Positions 19,258 to 31,181 of a stretch of 64,000 bases of DNA are shown here, piece by piece. The position numbers and the translations under genes are program-made. Positions within the stretch are counted from its first letter, which is position 1. Every line of letters begins with the position of its first letter. The notes under the pieces are model-generated. The model saw only the letters and a program-made list of their open reading frames with translations, was not told the DNA's origin and ran no database searches. The DNA comes from Cryptomeria japonica (lineage: Eukaryota > Streptophyta > Pinopsida > Cupressales > Cupressaceae), in contig NC_081415.1 in the NCBI RefSeq assembly GCF_030272615.1, forward strand, positions 194,044,695 to 194,108,694, read 5' to 3'.

Positions 19258-20954
19258 ATATATTCCTTATGTTTTATGTGATTTTTTATTGCCATGAGTG
19301 AATGGCTCTGTGAGTGCTTGCTTTTATGTTTGGTTTTTGGTTCTCTATATGATGATCCTTTTATTAAATCTAAGTCTTGGCTTTCGTTGAGTCATTTTGT
19401 GGTATTTGTGAAGGTCGGGAGTCTTTTTTAGATATCTGTGATTATTTCATGCCTGGATATTGCTAGTAGATAATTTTGTCAGTCTTGTTTAAATTTATAT
19501 GTTTTTTTTCGATCTTGGAATGTTGTTCCTTAGATTATTTTGTCAATGCGTTTCTATTGATTATATTTTTGGGATTTTATTTTATGCTTTCCATTTTATA
19601 TTTCTCACCGTAACTTTTATGTTTCGTTAGAGAAAATGCACAAAAACTATAGATGCGCTAATTCTTTGATCAAATTCGCTATTTCTCGTGTTATATGTGT
19701 TGTTTCATGTTATATATACATTGTTTCATGTTATATGTTCTGTTTCGTGTTATATGTGATGTTTTATGTTATATATACATTGTCTCGTGTTATATGTGTG
19801 ATGTAATGTGTTATATGCACTAGCTTGTGTTATATATATGTGTTGTTTTGTGTTCTATATGTGAGACTTCATGTTATAAATGCGCGACTTCGTGTTATAT
19901 GCGCTATTTTGTCTATTTTGTATTTTTGTTAATTTCTGATATTTTTGTTTTGGATTTTTGGATACCCAGAGGCTATTTTGATACCTGAGATGTTCCAGGT
20001 CTATTTTATTGTTTGATTATTTTTTATTTTGACTATTTGGCTCATGTATGAGTTTATCTTATAGTTGGGCTCCTTGGTTGTATTTTTATATGAGGTTTCC
20101 ATGTTGCATGGGATGTTCTTGGATTGATTTAACACCTTGGTCTACCAAGTCTTGTATTTTTGTCAGCCCATGGTTATGTGGATATATTTTATGCATTTCT
20201 TTATTGTTTCCCTAAGTTTTAGGTGCATGCTAGGGGGGAGTGGGCTTTCAAGTGAGTGACTAGGATTGCATGGAGTAGATGACTAGTTTAATCGGAGTAT
20301 AGATTGTTGGATATCTCATTGGGAGTTTATGCTTGTAATCAAATGATAATCTAATTAATAGATCATGGGGTTTGGGTAGAGTAGTTCATCTTAATAAGAT
20401 AAGAAATGGTGATGGTGACCCCTCTACCTTGCCTAGTGGTAGAGATCCGGGATAGGATTGGGAAGGCCTTGGTAACCCAAGTAAGATAATCTCCCTTACT
20501 CCATAAAGGTTGAGATGGCTCCGTATGTGCATCTAGGATGGTTGGGACTAGAACCCAAGTTCCCATTTGTTGCATTTGATGACACTCTTTTCCCTACATG
20601 TAGTGACTAGTGCCTTAAGCCTTGTTTGATGTGTTTCCTCCAGAGGTTTTGTGTTTTGTATCCTTGTTTGTATCGGTCTTTCCTTTGGATGTTAGGTGTC
20701 AACATAGATATAGAGTGTGAATGGTATCTGGTGTCATCTTCTAGCACAGGGGGTGGTTCCTTTGGTTCCACATGGTCAAGTAGTTTTATGCCTTCTTCCA
20801 TTGGGATGTTCTTCATTGGATTCTCTTGCATGGATGTCGATCTCTTATCTCTTCAGCTATGGATGGATGCTTGTAGCAGATTGATGTATATGATTATATG
20901 GAATTTGTAGATATTGGTTCATGATGTAATTGTAATGTAGAGGAGAACTATGTT
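19258..20954. repeat. GX copy A, segment 2
   Basis: Continues GX after C1. Several blocks are collinear with 38.8-39.5 kb in inverse orientation: GGGGGGAGTGGGCTTTCAAGTGAGTGAC (20233-20260), a GGAAGGCCTTGG block (about 20460), GACACTCTTTTCCCTACATG (20581-20600) and a longer block 20690-20830 containing GGTGGTTCC and GGTTCCACATGG. Short ORFs here have no recognisable product. It ends at the C2 target duplication CCTTG. Confidence 0.6.
19660..19920. repeat. Degenerate tandem repeat, core CGTGTTATATGTG
   Basis: About ten drifting units of 20-28 bases: (T/C)(G/A)TGTTATAT(G/A)(T/C)... with TTGTTTC joints, starting near ATGCGCTAATTC. The inverted GX copy has a comparable TAGCGC-type block at 39880-40230. 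Confidence 0.7.
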
Positions 20955-20959
20955 CCTTG

Positions 20960-21875
20960 TGTTGGAATCCAAGAGCATTGAGAGGGGAGAGTGAATCAAT
21001 GTTCTATTAGTTAAATAAAATTTAATTCCTTTAGATACTTTACCAATTAACAGTCGATATGCATATAAACATAATATAATAAAGAACAAAGCAACCACAA
21101 AGATCAACACCATAACACCACATATTTATACGTGGAAAACCTCAAAGAGGAAAAACCACAGTGGGATGTGTGACCCACAATATCTTTCCACTGGCCAATT
21201 GAATAAATATTACATAAGATAGGGGCCTGCACATGCAGGAAGGCACAGTGCCTAGAGCGCACTGCTCATCATAAAGGAGCCTCACTAACTATAGATACAA
21301 AGTACTGAATTATAAACAAAATTTTGAACTTTGAGTGTGCATCATATATGCTGGATGAGATTCGGTTTAAGTATAGACTGTACCCGTTATCACTGTCTCC
21401 TTCCTTACCAGTAACCTTGTTCGCTTCCCAATCCTTTCCATAAAATAACCAAGGCCGACAATAGATCAATTTTGTCAATCAAGATCTTGCTCACATAATG
21501 TCACATAACCTATCGCATCTATATATCAAAATGACCTAGCCGGACTGACTTATATACCCTTTACATACATAAAAATGAATGCCTTATGTCGAGTTACAAT
21601 CATATCACAAAAGATAAATACATGTCAGCTTAGATAGAAATATAAACATTAATCTTCATGACCGTTGCCACTAAAACCTTTGCCGAATCAATCTTCTATG
21701 TCGGCCTCCAAATATCGGTTCCTAGTTTGTCGATTTCCCTTACTTTTTAGTTTCCTTGAATGTTGGATGTTAAACCTTGAATACTGGAGGACACCAAATA
21801 AGTATCCAACCCAAAATGATGTGTGTTTCCATCAATGACAACACCATAAGCTCGGATGAGTGTCAATTGCCAACA
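20960..21875 (-). repeat. 3' LTR of C2
   Basis: 916 bases, TGTTGG...CCAACA on both ends. Contains the G-rich motif TTGAGAGGGGAGAGTGAATCA near 20976. Close to the right copy, with scattered substitutions. Confidence 0.93.
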
Positions 21876-21890
21876 ATCTCCCCTTTTGGC
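21876..21890 (-). promoter_or_regulatory. Polypurine tract of C2
   Basis: Minus strand GCCAAAAGGGGAGAT adjoining the LTR start, one base different from the C1 and C3 tracts. Confidence 0.9.
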
Positions 21891-22107
21891 ATTGATGGCA
21901 ACACCCATGTGAATAATGAATCAATGAAGTGTTATTCCGGTTCCTATCCACAAACTTCTTGAAACTGATCTCAGAAAGATGCTCCCCCTGAGCTATACAT
22001 TACTTCTTATGTCCCTTAACATTTTTCACATCCAACCTCTCCCCCTTTGACAGCAATGCCAAAGCAGGGGCAAATAAATGAAAGAATCAAAATTGTGATT
22101 ACCGGAT

Positions 22108-25100
22108 CTAGATATACTTGAATATATCTGGGTAAGCACCCTTCAAAAATACCAAATAAGTGTCCCAAGCAGATTTTAAAGTTCCCAAAATTGATACAAA
22201 CCCATTCAGAATGTAAGCGTGCAATTCTTCTTCAGTTAATGTTATCGGTGTGGGCATATTCTTCTGTTCCATACTTTCCCGCTTATGAAGTATCAAAGTA
22301 TTAAGCCTGGGACTTACTAAGCCTCTCAATTCTCTGGCCTGCTGGATTAACTTGTCCTTGTCCTTCTCCAAAGATGAAATTTATGACTCTAAAAGAAAAA
22401 TTTGACCATCAACGATGTTGGTCAGTGACTCAGTACCATCAAAACTAACTACAATTTGTTCTATTTTGTTCTTATCCTCCTTAATTTTATTGTTCAGGTC
22501 TTTTGTTATTTTTTTTGTGTTAGTGCAAGACCGATATATGCGACTACATTGGGGAAGTGCTTCATCAATCCTTGTTATTTCTTTTTTCAGCTTAGTTTTG
22601 TCTGATGTGATCATATTATCTCAAGTGACCTTCCTAGTTGTATTGTATCTTTCCACCAACTGTCGGTTTGACACTTGTTGAAGAGTTTTGTACTATTTTG
22701 CAATATGCTCAGTCAAACCTTTAAGCTTACCAGAGGGACTGGATGCCTAATTAACCTTATGTTCTAGTGCAAGCTGTTGCAGGACTAGATTGGCCTGCTC
22801 AATCACCTGCTTATCCCTAGATCCTTCCTTCATTAACTTCTGAGTTGCAACAAACATTAGCTCAAAACTTCTCAACTGCTCTATGTTCTTCTCTCCAAAA
22901 TGCCTAAAATCTACTTGACCGGATGTGCCAAGTGCCAACAATGAGGGACCAACAACCGGTGAGGGTATCAGTACCCTGACTTCAATCTATTTTGGTCCTT
23001 TCTACTTCTCCTCTTCCTTTTCCTCAGCACCGGTGGCTTTGCCAATTGGTGTAGATATATCTTATGCCATTATATCAATAACTGGAGAAAAATTGTCCTG
23101 AATATTGTCTGTTGATTCATTTTCCTCAATATCATGTACATCCATGACTGCCAAAGGAATATCCTTAGTCATTTTCTTATCCAAAATTGGTGGGTCTTCA
23201 CCTAATATAACTTTCCCTCTAGCATCGACCAAGATTTCTAGAATGTCAGACTTAGGAATATTCAGTGATGTAAATAATCCTGGATTATCAACAAAGAATT
23301 GTACCCATGCCTCATGAGTCTCCTTAACTATTTCATTCACTCTTCCTACCATTAAGTCGATATGCCTGGGCTTACTCTAGAAAAAAAATTTATTTGCAAC
23401 TTCAAGACACTGATGCATCTCCTCTCTAGTTATAGCACCACAAATAGTTAACAATTCCTGAATCTTTGTTTATCTTCCTCAAGCGCAGATAGTCTCCTAG
23501 CATCTAGTTTATTATACAATTATGCCAGAATTTGTTGTTCAATCTCAACTAAGGCCTTCTTATATATATCTAGGTATAGAAAAATTGCTTCCTCAATTTC
23601 CTTTTGCTCAACATCATCCATATTTTCATATTAATATTGTAAATTACTCAAAATTCCATCCTTAGTAATTTGTTCTACCAATTCAGCTATAGATAAAGGA
23701 GGGATAACATTAACACTTTTACCAGATTCAAGAGCCAAATCCAATTTAGATTTATTCTTCTTACCGGGAGTGGGAGCTGTCTCTTTTACTGGTTTCCTCT
23801 TCTATGTAGACTTCCTCTCCTTCAATGATTGCTTGTGAGTTTTCGGAGGGGTGACCTTGGTTTTTTGTTGTTTTCCATCCTCGGGCTTCTTCCTCTAAAT
23901 TCTCATGTAAATCTTGGGTATCTTAGGAGGTTCATCTTCAATCTCAGATCCAGAAGCAACAGGAGCAATAAAAGTTTCTGGTTTCTTTCTTTTCATTATA
24001 CCTCTACTGGTTGCTACTACCGATGAGGCCTAAACTGTTGCCGAAGAGGATGACTCTGCTAGTCCAATAATTTGTTTGATCTCAATAGACATCTTCTCAA
24101 TAGCCTGTCCTACCTTCTTTATCTGGCATTCCATCTTCTTCTTACTGAATCCAATTTGCACCTCCAATTCCTTCTGTTTAGTTGTCCCAAAAGTCTTCTC
24201 AGATTCATCTATCGGGGCATCTATAAGCATCTTGGCATATAGATCCAAGATCTTTGCATCAACTTCATAGCCCATCTCAGTTACCCATACCTTTCTAGGT
24301 TGCTCTACTTCCATTAAAGTTTCATCTTTCTTGACCATAAATCAGATCTTAGTAGAGTACTTATCAGCAATGTTCTTAGGTACTCTTTCCCTCTGCTTCA
24401 TTGTCTTCTGAAAAGCCTTGAAATTATTGGCATTTTGGCACTAAGTTATCATTGATGTCAACCAGTGGAGATTGAGCATGGAGGATGGTTTCTTGGTTAA
24501 TGATGAAGAGGCGGAATGTTAAGATGTGCAACCGGTACAAGATGCTATATTGGTCAATAGGAGAAGAACACTCTACTGGCAAAGGGTTTTACCGATATGT
24601 GTTTGTCGAACCGACTGAACATTGGAAGGTCGTGTCTTGATCGGTGTGATGTCGTGTGAAGTTGAGGTGGCAAGTAGGGTGTGGTTGGTGAAGCTTCATC
24701 CACACGGTTAATGAATCAGCTATTCACCATTAATGAAGGAACCACAAATCAAGGGACTGCATTAGACTAAATGCGGCTCGAGGAAGAAGGAATGACAAAG
24801 GAAGATCAGGGGAGTAGTTGGCACCTGGATCAAAGCAAGAAGATCAGATTGAAAGAATACCTCGAGAAGGAAACAACAGAGGCATTAATAGTAGTTTGAC
24901 AGATGTAGATCTATATAAAGGATCATATTTCCCTTGTTTGAAAAATGTATCTTAAAAGGCGCGAAAATAATAGAGATGAACAGATGGACATCAAGGTGAT
25001 CAGATCTTGCAAGATTTGATTGGATTTGGTTTGCCTCGTAGATGGTGAGGAAACCCTAACCATCAAAATTTTGAATTACTTCTTGGTGGGAAATCATCTA

Positions 25101-26718
25101 ATAAAAAGGGGGAACTATGGATAGAAGATGATGATGTTGTGAAGATTGAAAGGGGAAGATAAGGAAGAGTGAGCGACAAGAAGAATTCAGAAGGTGATCT
25201 AAACAAGTTGCAGGGGGAGTGAGCAAGCAAACCGGTGAGAATATTCTTCTGGCAATCTCATAGTCTGACAGATGAGCCTAACTGGTAAGGTGTGGCAGAG
25301 CAGGAAACATCCTAGAGTGAAATAGTGTGTCGAGAGATTGTATGTGAGAGGGAGAGAAAGATAACAGAGTTTGAGAGATATAGACAGCGATGTCACATTA
25401 GGTGGTGGGAGTTCTAGTGGAGGAGAAAGGACTGCAAACCAGAAGAGAGTCAGTTCATTCAAGAGTTGTAAAGTTCATTTGCAACAAGAAGCCTTAACTG
25501 TATTCAAATAGTATTTCATTATACATTGCCAAGTTGAAGCTTGGTGCAAGGGTTTGTTCTCCTTGGGTTGGTGCCCTAAAAGTGTAGGGGTTGGTGCTCC
25601 TTGGGTTGGTGCCCAAAATATTTGTAAACCTGTGTTTTACCTGTGAGGCTAGATTGGAGCAGTAGTCTCCAGCAGCTCTTCTCACCAAGGTTTTTCCCAT
25701 ATTGGGTTTTCCTCATAGATCTGGTGTTGTGAGTTTCTTGTGTGTAAATGATCTCTTTAGTTTTTCTCTCTTGCATTGTTGGTATGACTGTTTAGTGGTT
25801 AAGCATATAACCGGTTGATCTGAAGATTAGATCTGTAAGAAAAAATAGGAATCACTAATTCACCCCCCCCCCCTCTCAGTGGCATTTTGTGTTCAACAAA
25901 AATAACCCCATAAAATTTTGTCCATGTCCTGACCTATGCTTCTTAAGGCATCCTTGATTTGCTTCCCTACCAGAATGTTAAAGGCCCATTGCCTTTTACG
26001 GGATCTTGGGGTCTCATTAAGAAAGAAAAGCATCAAATAAACAACAAGATTACCATACCAGAATACACCTTTATTTTCTCCCTTAATCTTCCCTAGATTC
26101 AAGATTAACTCATCATACATCCATTGACATAGATCATATTTCTCATTCTCCTTAACCATCTTATGTGCACAATAGATATAAGAACTAGAGACAAAGTTCA
26201 ACCAATTAGATTGAGTTACCTTATATCCAATTATCATAATGGAAAATTGCATGACCTTGTCCTTGATATTGCTTATCCTCATTGACCGGTTGTCGAAAGT
26301 GGCACCGGTTAACTTATTGACTTTATTGTTCAAAATTTTCTTCATTCCCAATGTCTGTCCAACCTGGGGCATGATTGCACAAATAGCCTCCTTAGTGATC
26401 TTATAAGGCCGGTCTACCCATATGAATTCACCATGGACACAACTCAACACATACTGAATAATTTCATCTTTAAACTCAAGCATCTCCAAAATATTAGTGA
26501 AACCTCGATCCTTCAGATTTCCTCCAAGGTGTAGTGAATATATGCCCTAACATCCTCGACATAGATTACATCATCGGGAACCCTTGAAAATGCACCTACC
26601 AAATCATCAACCTTTACAATATGGGGTAATTCTTGAAAACTGAGCATGGGCATTCCTTAATATCAACCACAACAGGCATTGCCACATCTACCAAAGTGGG
26701 ATCAGATCAAAAAGCCAT
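22108..26718 (-). pseudogene. ORFX of C2: large decayed ORF of unknown function
   Basis: Starts at about ATG 26718 and ends TAG/TAA at 22108. With S1 and one target duplication removed (1,479 bases, a multiple of three) the frame on both sides agrees. Roughly 1,040 codons with about ten stops, a frameshift near 23475 and one or two near 26.5 kb. N-terminal part (26489-25893) is a hydrophobic-aromatic globular region (FKDEIIQYVLSCVHGEFIW, NLVVYLMLFFLNETP). The middle is Lys/Pro-rich (MKRKKPETF, KERKST) and could hold a nuclear signal. The C-terminal third is helical and coiled-coil-like. It is in the place where env-like or extra ORFs follow pol in some copia lineages, but no known domain is recognised. 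There is no RT or integrase motif. Confidence 0.7.
24425..25898 (+). mobile_element. S1: solo LTR of a third copia family inside C2
   Basis: 1,474 bases starting TATTGGCATT (expected TG mutated to TA) and ending GTTCAACA. Flanks GAAAT (24420-24424) and AAAAT (25899-25903) fit a target duplication with one change. Near the end are two or three copies of a CTCCTTGGGTTGGTGCCC unit (25550-25620) and a run of 13 C (25862-25873) followed by CTCTCAGT. No internal coding region, so it is probably the product of LTR-LTR recombination. Confidence 0.85.
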
Positions 26719-27239
26719 TGCGATTTGAAAAGATAGCTTGAAAAAATGATAAAATACCTCACAGACTTCACCAGTGAAAACCCTTGAAAATTCGCTCTGA
26801 ATGTATTAGAATTTAGTGAAAATTATCTTAATCGCCTTAGGTTGCCTTAAACTCACTCTGCTTTGCTCTGAATGCTTGGTGATGAAAAATGAATCACTTT
26901 AGCCTTTTAACATGTAGAACCCTAATTCCTTATTGACATAAATGCATGTCGGTATATCATATTGGATCTTGGATCCATCAAATCTGTGATGGTGAATCTC
27001 CAGAAAGACTTCTCCAAAGTCTGAAACAAGCTTTTAGACCACTACTGGGGGTAATGCAAGATCTATCATCAATTTGCCTCCCCCTAAGGCTAATGCCTTA
27101 GTTACCAAATGAGTCTCTTGTCGGTGTAGGAACATTCTGCTATATCGGTTGATTAACCAAGGTATTTGCTTCAGCCAGTTGATCCTCAGACTTTTTGATC
27201 CATTTATTCTCATGCTCCTTCTAGATATCATCAACCTTT

Positions 27240-28230
27240 TGTTTTCCTTCTCATCATTTCCTGCTGGTGAGTTTTTGCTTCTGCAAAAATTTAGCAATAT
27301 GTCCTATTTTGTTGCATGCATAACAAGTAACATTGTTTTTTTCTGAACTGCCATGTTGTAAGGTCTTGATCATTTCTTGACCTATATTGATTAGCCATAT
27401 GCCCAAACTTTCCACATGCTTGACATCTCACATTTATTCTACAATTTGTTGTCCTATGACCATACTTTTTGCAATTTGAACACTGATCGGGAACTAAATT
27501 ATTATTCTGATTTACTCTATTTCTACATTGACTTTCTATATGACCAAACTTATTTGCAAACAATGCATCTACCATTAAATTTATGTGCATTGGGTTGCCT
27601 TTCCGATGATTTATGATTCCAATTGTCTGGTGGATTCTCCTGGTTTGTAGTACCAGAGCTTTCTCCATGCTCAAATCCAAGACCTCTAGTGTCTCCAGAG
27701 TCTCTTTGATCATTCAATAATTCATCAAGCTTTGCAGAATTGACCTTGAACTTTTCTTTGTATTCATTTGCAGCATCTAGATCACTTCTTAGGACTATCA
27801 CCATTCTTTCCAACTCTTTCTCATTATTCTATGATTGCACCAATTTAGTTTTCAACACATCATTTTCATGTTCCAACCTAATGCATTCCTCTTATCTGTC
27901 TCTCATAGATATGGCAATATTTTCTTCATTCTTCTTCCGGTCTTCAATCTCCTTGGACATCCTCATGGTTATGGCTTGCATCTCATTCTTCTTGACATTA
28001 TTCTCCTAACTCAACTTTTGACATAATTCCTTAAGGGCATTCTTTTCTTCATCATCTTGATTTTGTAAGAGTTCCTTCCTTGCGGCTTGACCAGATGATA
28101 ACCTCTCCTACAAGGTAAGTATAAATTCTTTTTCAAAGTTCAACTCATCTTGCAACTTTAAGTTCTTGAATCTTTCAGAATCATATTCTTCAAGTGCTAC
28201 TTCAAGTTCTTTCTCCAAACTCATCTCCAT
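27240..28230 (-). pseudogene. gag: C2 gag remnant: coiled coil plus four zinc knuckles
   Basis: From ATG 28230 the frame gives a long charged helix (SLEKELEVALEEYDSERFKN and onward), with three stops, to a Ser/Asn-rich hinge, then zinc knuckles. Knuckle 1 is cut by a one-base frameshift near 27550. Knuckle 2 is intact (CSNCKKYGHRTTNC). Knuckle 3 has Tyr for its last Cys (CQACGKFGHMANQY). Knuckle 4 (CYACNKIGHIAKF, near 27300) is in another frame and also lacks its last Cys. The usual copia gag core domain seen in C1 and C3 is absent. A nucleic-acid-binding role is inferred from the knuckles. Confidence 0.8.
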
Positions 28231-28283
28231 GGATTCTGGATAAAGGATCTTCCTCAAGTTGTTAGACTTAATCCGAGGCACAA

Positions 28284-28296
28284 GGCTCTGGTACCA
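28284..28296 (-). promoter_or_regulatory. Primer binding site of C2
   Basis: Minus strand TGGTACCAGAGCC, one base from the initiator tRNA-Met match TGGTATCAGAGCC, two bases from the LTR. Confidence 0.85.
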
Positions 28297-28298
28297 AT

Positions 28299-29197
28299 TA
28301 TTGGAATCCAAGAACACTGAGAGAGAGGGAATGAATCAGTGCTCTACTGGTTAAGTAAAATTTAATTCCTTTAGATACTTTACCAATTAACAGTCAGTAT
28401 GTATATAAACAGAATATAATGAATAACAAAGCAACCATAAAGATCAAAACCATAACACCAAATATCTATACGTGGAAAACCTCAAAGAGGAAAAACCATG
28501 GTGGGATTTGTGACCCACAATATCTATCCACTGGCCAGTTGAATAAATATTACATAAGATAGGGGCATACACATCCAGGAAGGCACACTGCCTAGAGCGC
28601 ACTACTCATTGCAAAGGAGCCTCATTGACTATAGATACAAAGTACTGAATTACAAACAAAACTCTAAACTTTGAGTGTGCATCAGATATGTTGGATGAGT
28701 TCCAGTTTAAGTATAGACTGTACTAGTTATCATTGTCTCCTTCCTTACCGGTAACCTTGTTCGCTTCCCAATCCTTTCCACAAATAACCAAGACTGACAA
28801 TAGATCAATTATGTCGATCAAGATCTTGCTCGCATAATATCACATGACCTATCGCATCTATATATCAAAATGACCTAGCCGGACTGACTTATATATCCTT
28901 TGCATACATAAACATGAATGCCTTATATCGGCTTACAATCATATTACAAAAGATAAATACATGTCGTCTTAGACAAAAATATAAACTTTAATCTTCATGA
29001 CCATTGCCGCTAAAACCTTTGCCGGATCAATCTTCTATGTTGGCCTCCAAATACCAGTTCCTAGTTTGTCGGTTTCCTTGAATGTCAGATGTTAAACCTT
29101 GAATACCAGAGGATACTAGATAAGTATCCAACACAAAATAATGTATGTTGTCATCAACAACAACACCATAAGTTCGGATGAGTGTCAATTGCCAACA
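28299..29197 (-). repeat. 5' LTR of C2
   Basis: 899 bases. Its inner end has mutated from TGTTGG to TATTGG in window orientation. Contains CTGAGAGAGAGGGAATGAATCAG near 28316. Followed by the CCTTG duplication. Confidence 0.92.
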
Positions 29198-29202
29198 CCT
29201 TG

Positions 29203-29796
29203 ATGTAAAAGGATTTTGTATTCATGTAAAAGGTAGATTGTATCCTAGGTGAGCTTAATGGTGTATCATGTGATATTGGTTTATTAATAGAGTAATGGAT
29301 ATGGATTTATGCATATGGATATAGTAGTGGGGGGGAAATGGAAATTTGATAGATCATCTTGGGATTAGTTGTGATGTTAGATTATTAATAAATGATTGGG
29401 ATTAGGAACATTTGGTATTGGTGCTTTAAAAGAAATTAAAAGGAATGGTAGATGTATGTATTGTAGTTGGATGCATTCATGTTATAGAATAGTGAATGAT
29501 CATGTATGCATGGAAAGGATAGTTAATATAGGAGTTAGTATGTAATTGGATCATGGTAGTAAATGTGTTATCATGTTTATGATGTTATGTTACTACTTAT
29601 GGATAGGTTTAAGTAATGACGTTGAGATTCCCTAGGGAAGGCTAATGTTGTGATGTGTTGTTTCTGCTTGCATAACATTCCTATATGTATGATGGCAAAA
29701 GTATTTTGTTAATGGATGTTCATTACACATGAATTGTTATTTGTGTTAGTTGCATTAGTAGATATTTAAAAGTAAATTATCTCTATTTTCTTGTAG
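29203..29796. other. GX copy A, segment 3, or unassigned DNA
   Basis: Resumes after C2, AT-rich and GT-rich with no supported ORF. The style resembles the end of GX copy B (38.47-38.75 kb, opposite strand), but I cannot align it with confidence. Where GX copy A ends and the next unit begins is not clear. Confidence 0.4.
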
Positions 29797-30414
29797 TCAG
29801 TGTATTTTATCTAGGGTATTTTGGTGGGCATTATATGGAGAATATAGATAAGATGGAAGATTATAACTGGATGGAGAAGTGAGATAATATGGGAGATTTG
29901 AACTGGATGGAGAAGTAAGATAAGATGGGAGATTAGAACTAGATGGAGAAGTGAGATAATATGGGAGATTAGAACCGGATGGAAAATTGATATAGGATGG
30001 AAGATTAGAACCGGATGGATAATTTAGATAGGATGGAAGATTAGAACCGGATGGAGAGTTGAGATAGGATGGAAGATTAGAACCAGATGGAGAATTGAGA
30101 TAGGATGGAAGATTAGAACATGATGGAGAATTTAGATAAGATGGAAGATTAGAACTGGATGGAGAAGTGAGATAAGATTGCGACATGACCTAGAGATCTA
30201 TGTCACCGGGTTGATCAACCATGCCCTCATCATCATTGACATAGGATGAAGTGGAAGAAAATGAGGAATGACCATACTCATCATAGTAGGATTCAGAGAT
30301 GATTTGGATATATGTGTCATCAGGTTGATCAACCATACCCTCGTCATCATTGACATAGGGTGAAGTGGAAGAGAATGAAGGGAAACCAAACTCATCATAA
30401 TAGAATTGGGACAT
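29797..30414 (-). pseudogene. Repetitive ORF: 27-residue duplication followed by 12-residue tandem repeats
   Basis: One frame of about 206 codons split by a single TAG (30190-30192). The first half contains two copies of a YYDE(Y/F)G..SFSSTS.YVNDDEGMVDQP unit. The second half has about ten tandem copies of a 12-residue, 36-base unit, SNLPSYLNSPSG with variants. It is rich in Ser, Tyr, Pro and Asn. The repeats stay in frame although bases vary, which suggests past coding use. It could be an element ORF upstream of gag, belonging to G4 which runs in this direction, but no known domain is visible. Confidence 0.55.
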
Positions 30415-31181
30415 GATGATTAGTTAATGAGTTGGAGAGATGAAAGATGAAAGAGGGGGATAGACCAAAGACTGAGATGAGATGGGGACTGACTTTGAAT
30501 AAGCTGGAAAGAGTGTGAAATTTGATGTTCAATTTTGGATATTTGATGTTCAACCTCTGATGTAGGAAGAAGGAAATGATCAATGAGAATTGTGAGACAA
30601 GATATGACAATAGACAATAATCTTGATGCTGAGAGATATGAAACATAAAGTGTTCTAACTGAAAAATCGGCAGCATCTGGATGCAAAAGAGACACAATGA
30701 CCAAACGCCATGTGAATCCAAGAACCAAAGAATACTAATCGAACAAGAATCTAGAGACTCGTAGATAGCACAACAGCTAGACCAAGGACATCTAGGACCA
30801 GACACACACATGGATAAAGATATCAACTATTGATAATCCAAAGATTTCTACCACAATGCCGACAACATAACGGCAACGTAATAACATTGAAAGACCAAGA
30901 TCATAAAAAATAGATCCTGAAAGTTGGTAGATCAAGCAATTTCTATGACAATACAGATAGCATAATAACAACGCTATGACTTCTAAGGACAAGACCACAA
31001 AAGATAAGTCATAACTGCTGAAAGATCAAGAAATGTCTAATGCAATGTGGATAGCATAATGACAACGTAACAATGTCTAACACTAAGGTTAAACAAGATG
31101 AACTCCAAATGTTGATAGCTTATGGAAAATCTGACACGACACAGACAGTACTTCGGCAACATAAGAACGTCTAAGACCAAG
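30415..31181. repeat. Degenerate repeats of about 110-130 bases
   Basis: Units with the pattern AGATCAAG(A/C)AAT(T/G)TCTA..CAAT..(G/A)GATAGCATAA..ACAACG recur from 30815 to 31180 and again after S2 at 33218-33420, showing that S2 interrupts the array. No ORF is convincing. Confidence 0.55.

Larger units (their letters stand above)
20960..29197 (-). mobile_element. C2: non-autonomous copia-type LTR element with an unrecognised large ORF
   Basis: LTRs 20960-21875 and 28299-29197, with a perfect target duplication CCTTG (20955-20959, 29198-29202). On the minus strand: primer site (28296-28284), a coiled-coil plus zinc-knuckle gag remnant, a gap of about 520 bases without ORF, a decayed ORF of about 1,040 codons (26718-22108), polypurine tract, LTR. 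I find no RT, RNase H or integrase motif. It must have depended on another element's enzymes. Solo LTR S1 is inserted in the large ORF. Confidence 0.93.

Noticed and set aside
20607-20831. Minus-strand ORF with MEEGIK..DHVEP, partly mirrored in GX copy B
   Set aside because: The shared peptide is short and frames break quickly in both copies; more likely shared repeat DNA than a gene.
29840-30180. Regular 36-base repeats resembling a CRISPR array
   Set aside because: The repeats are contiguous without unique spacers, keep a reading frame, and the DNA is eukaryotic.
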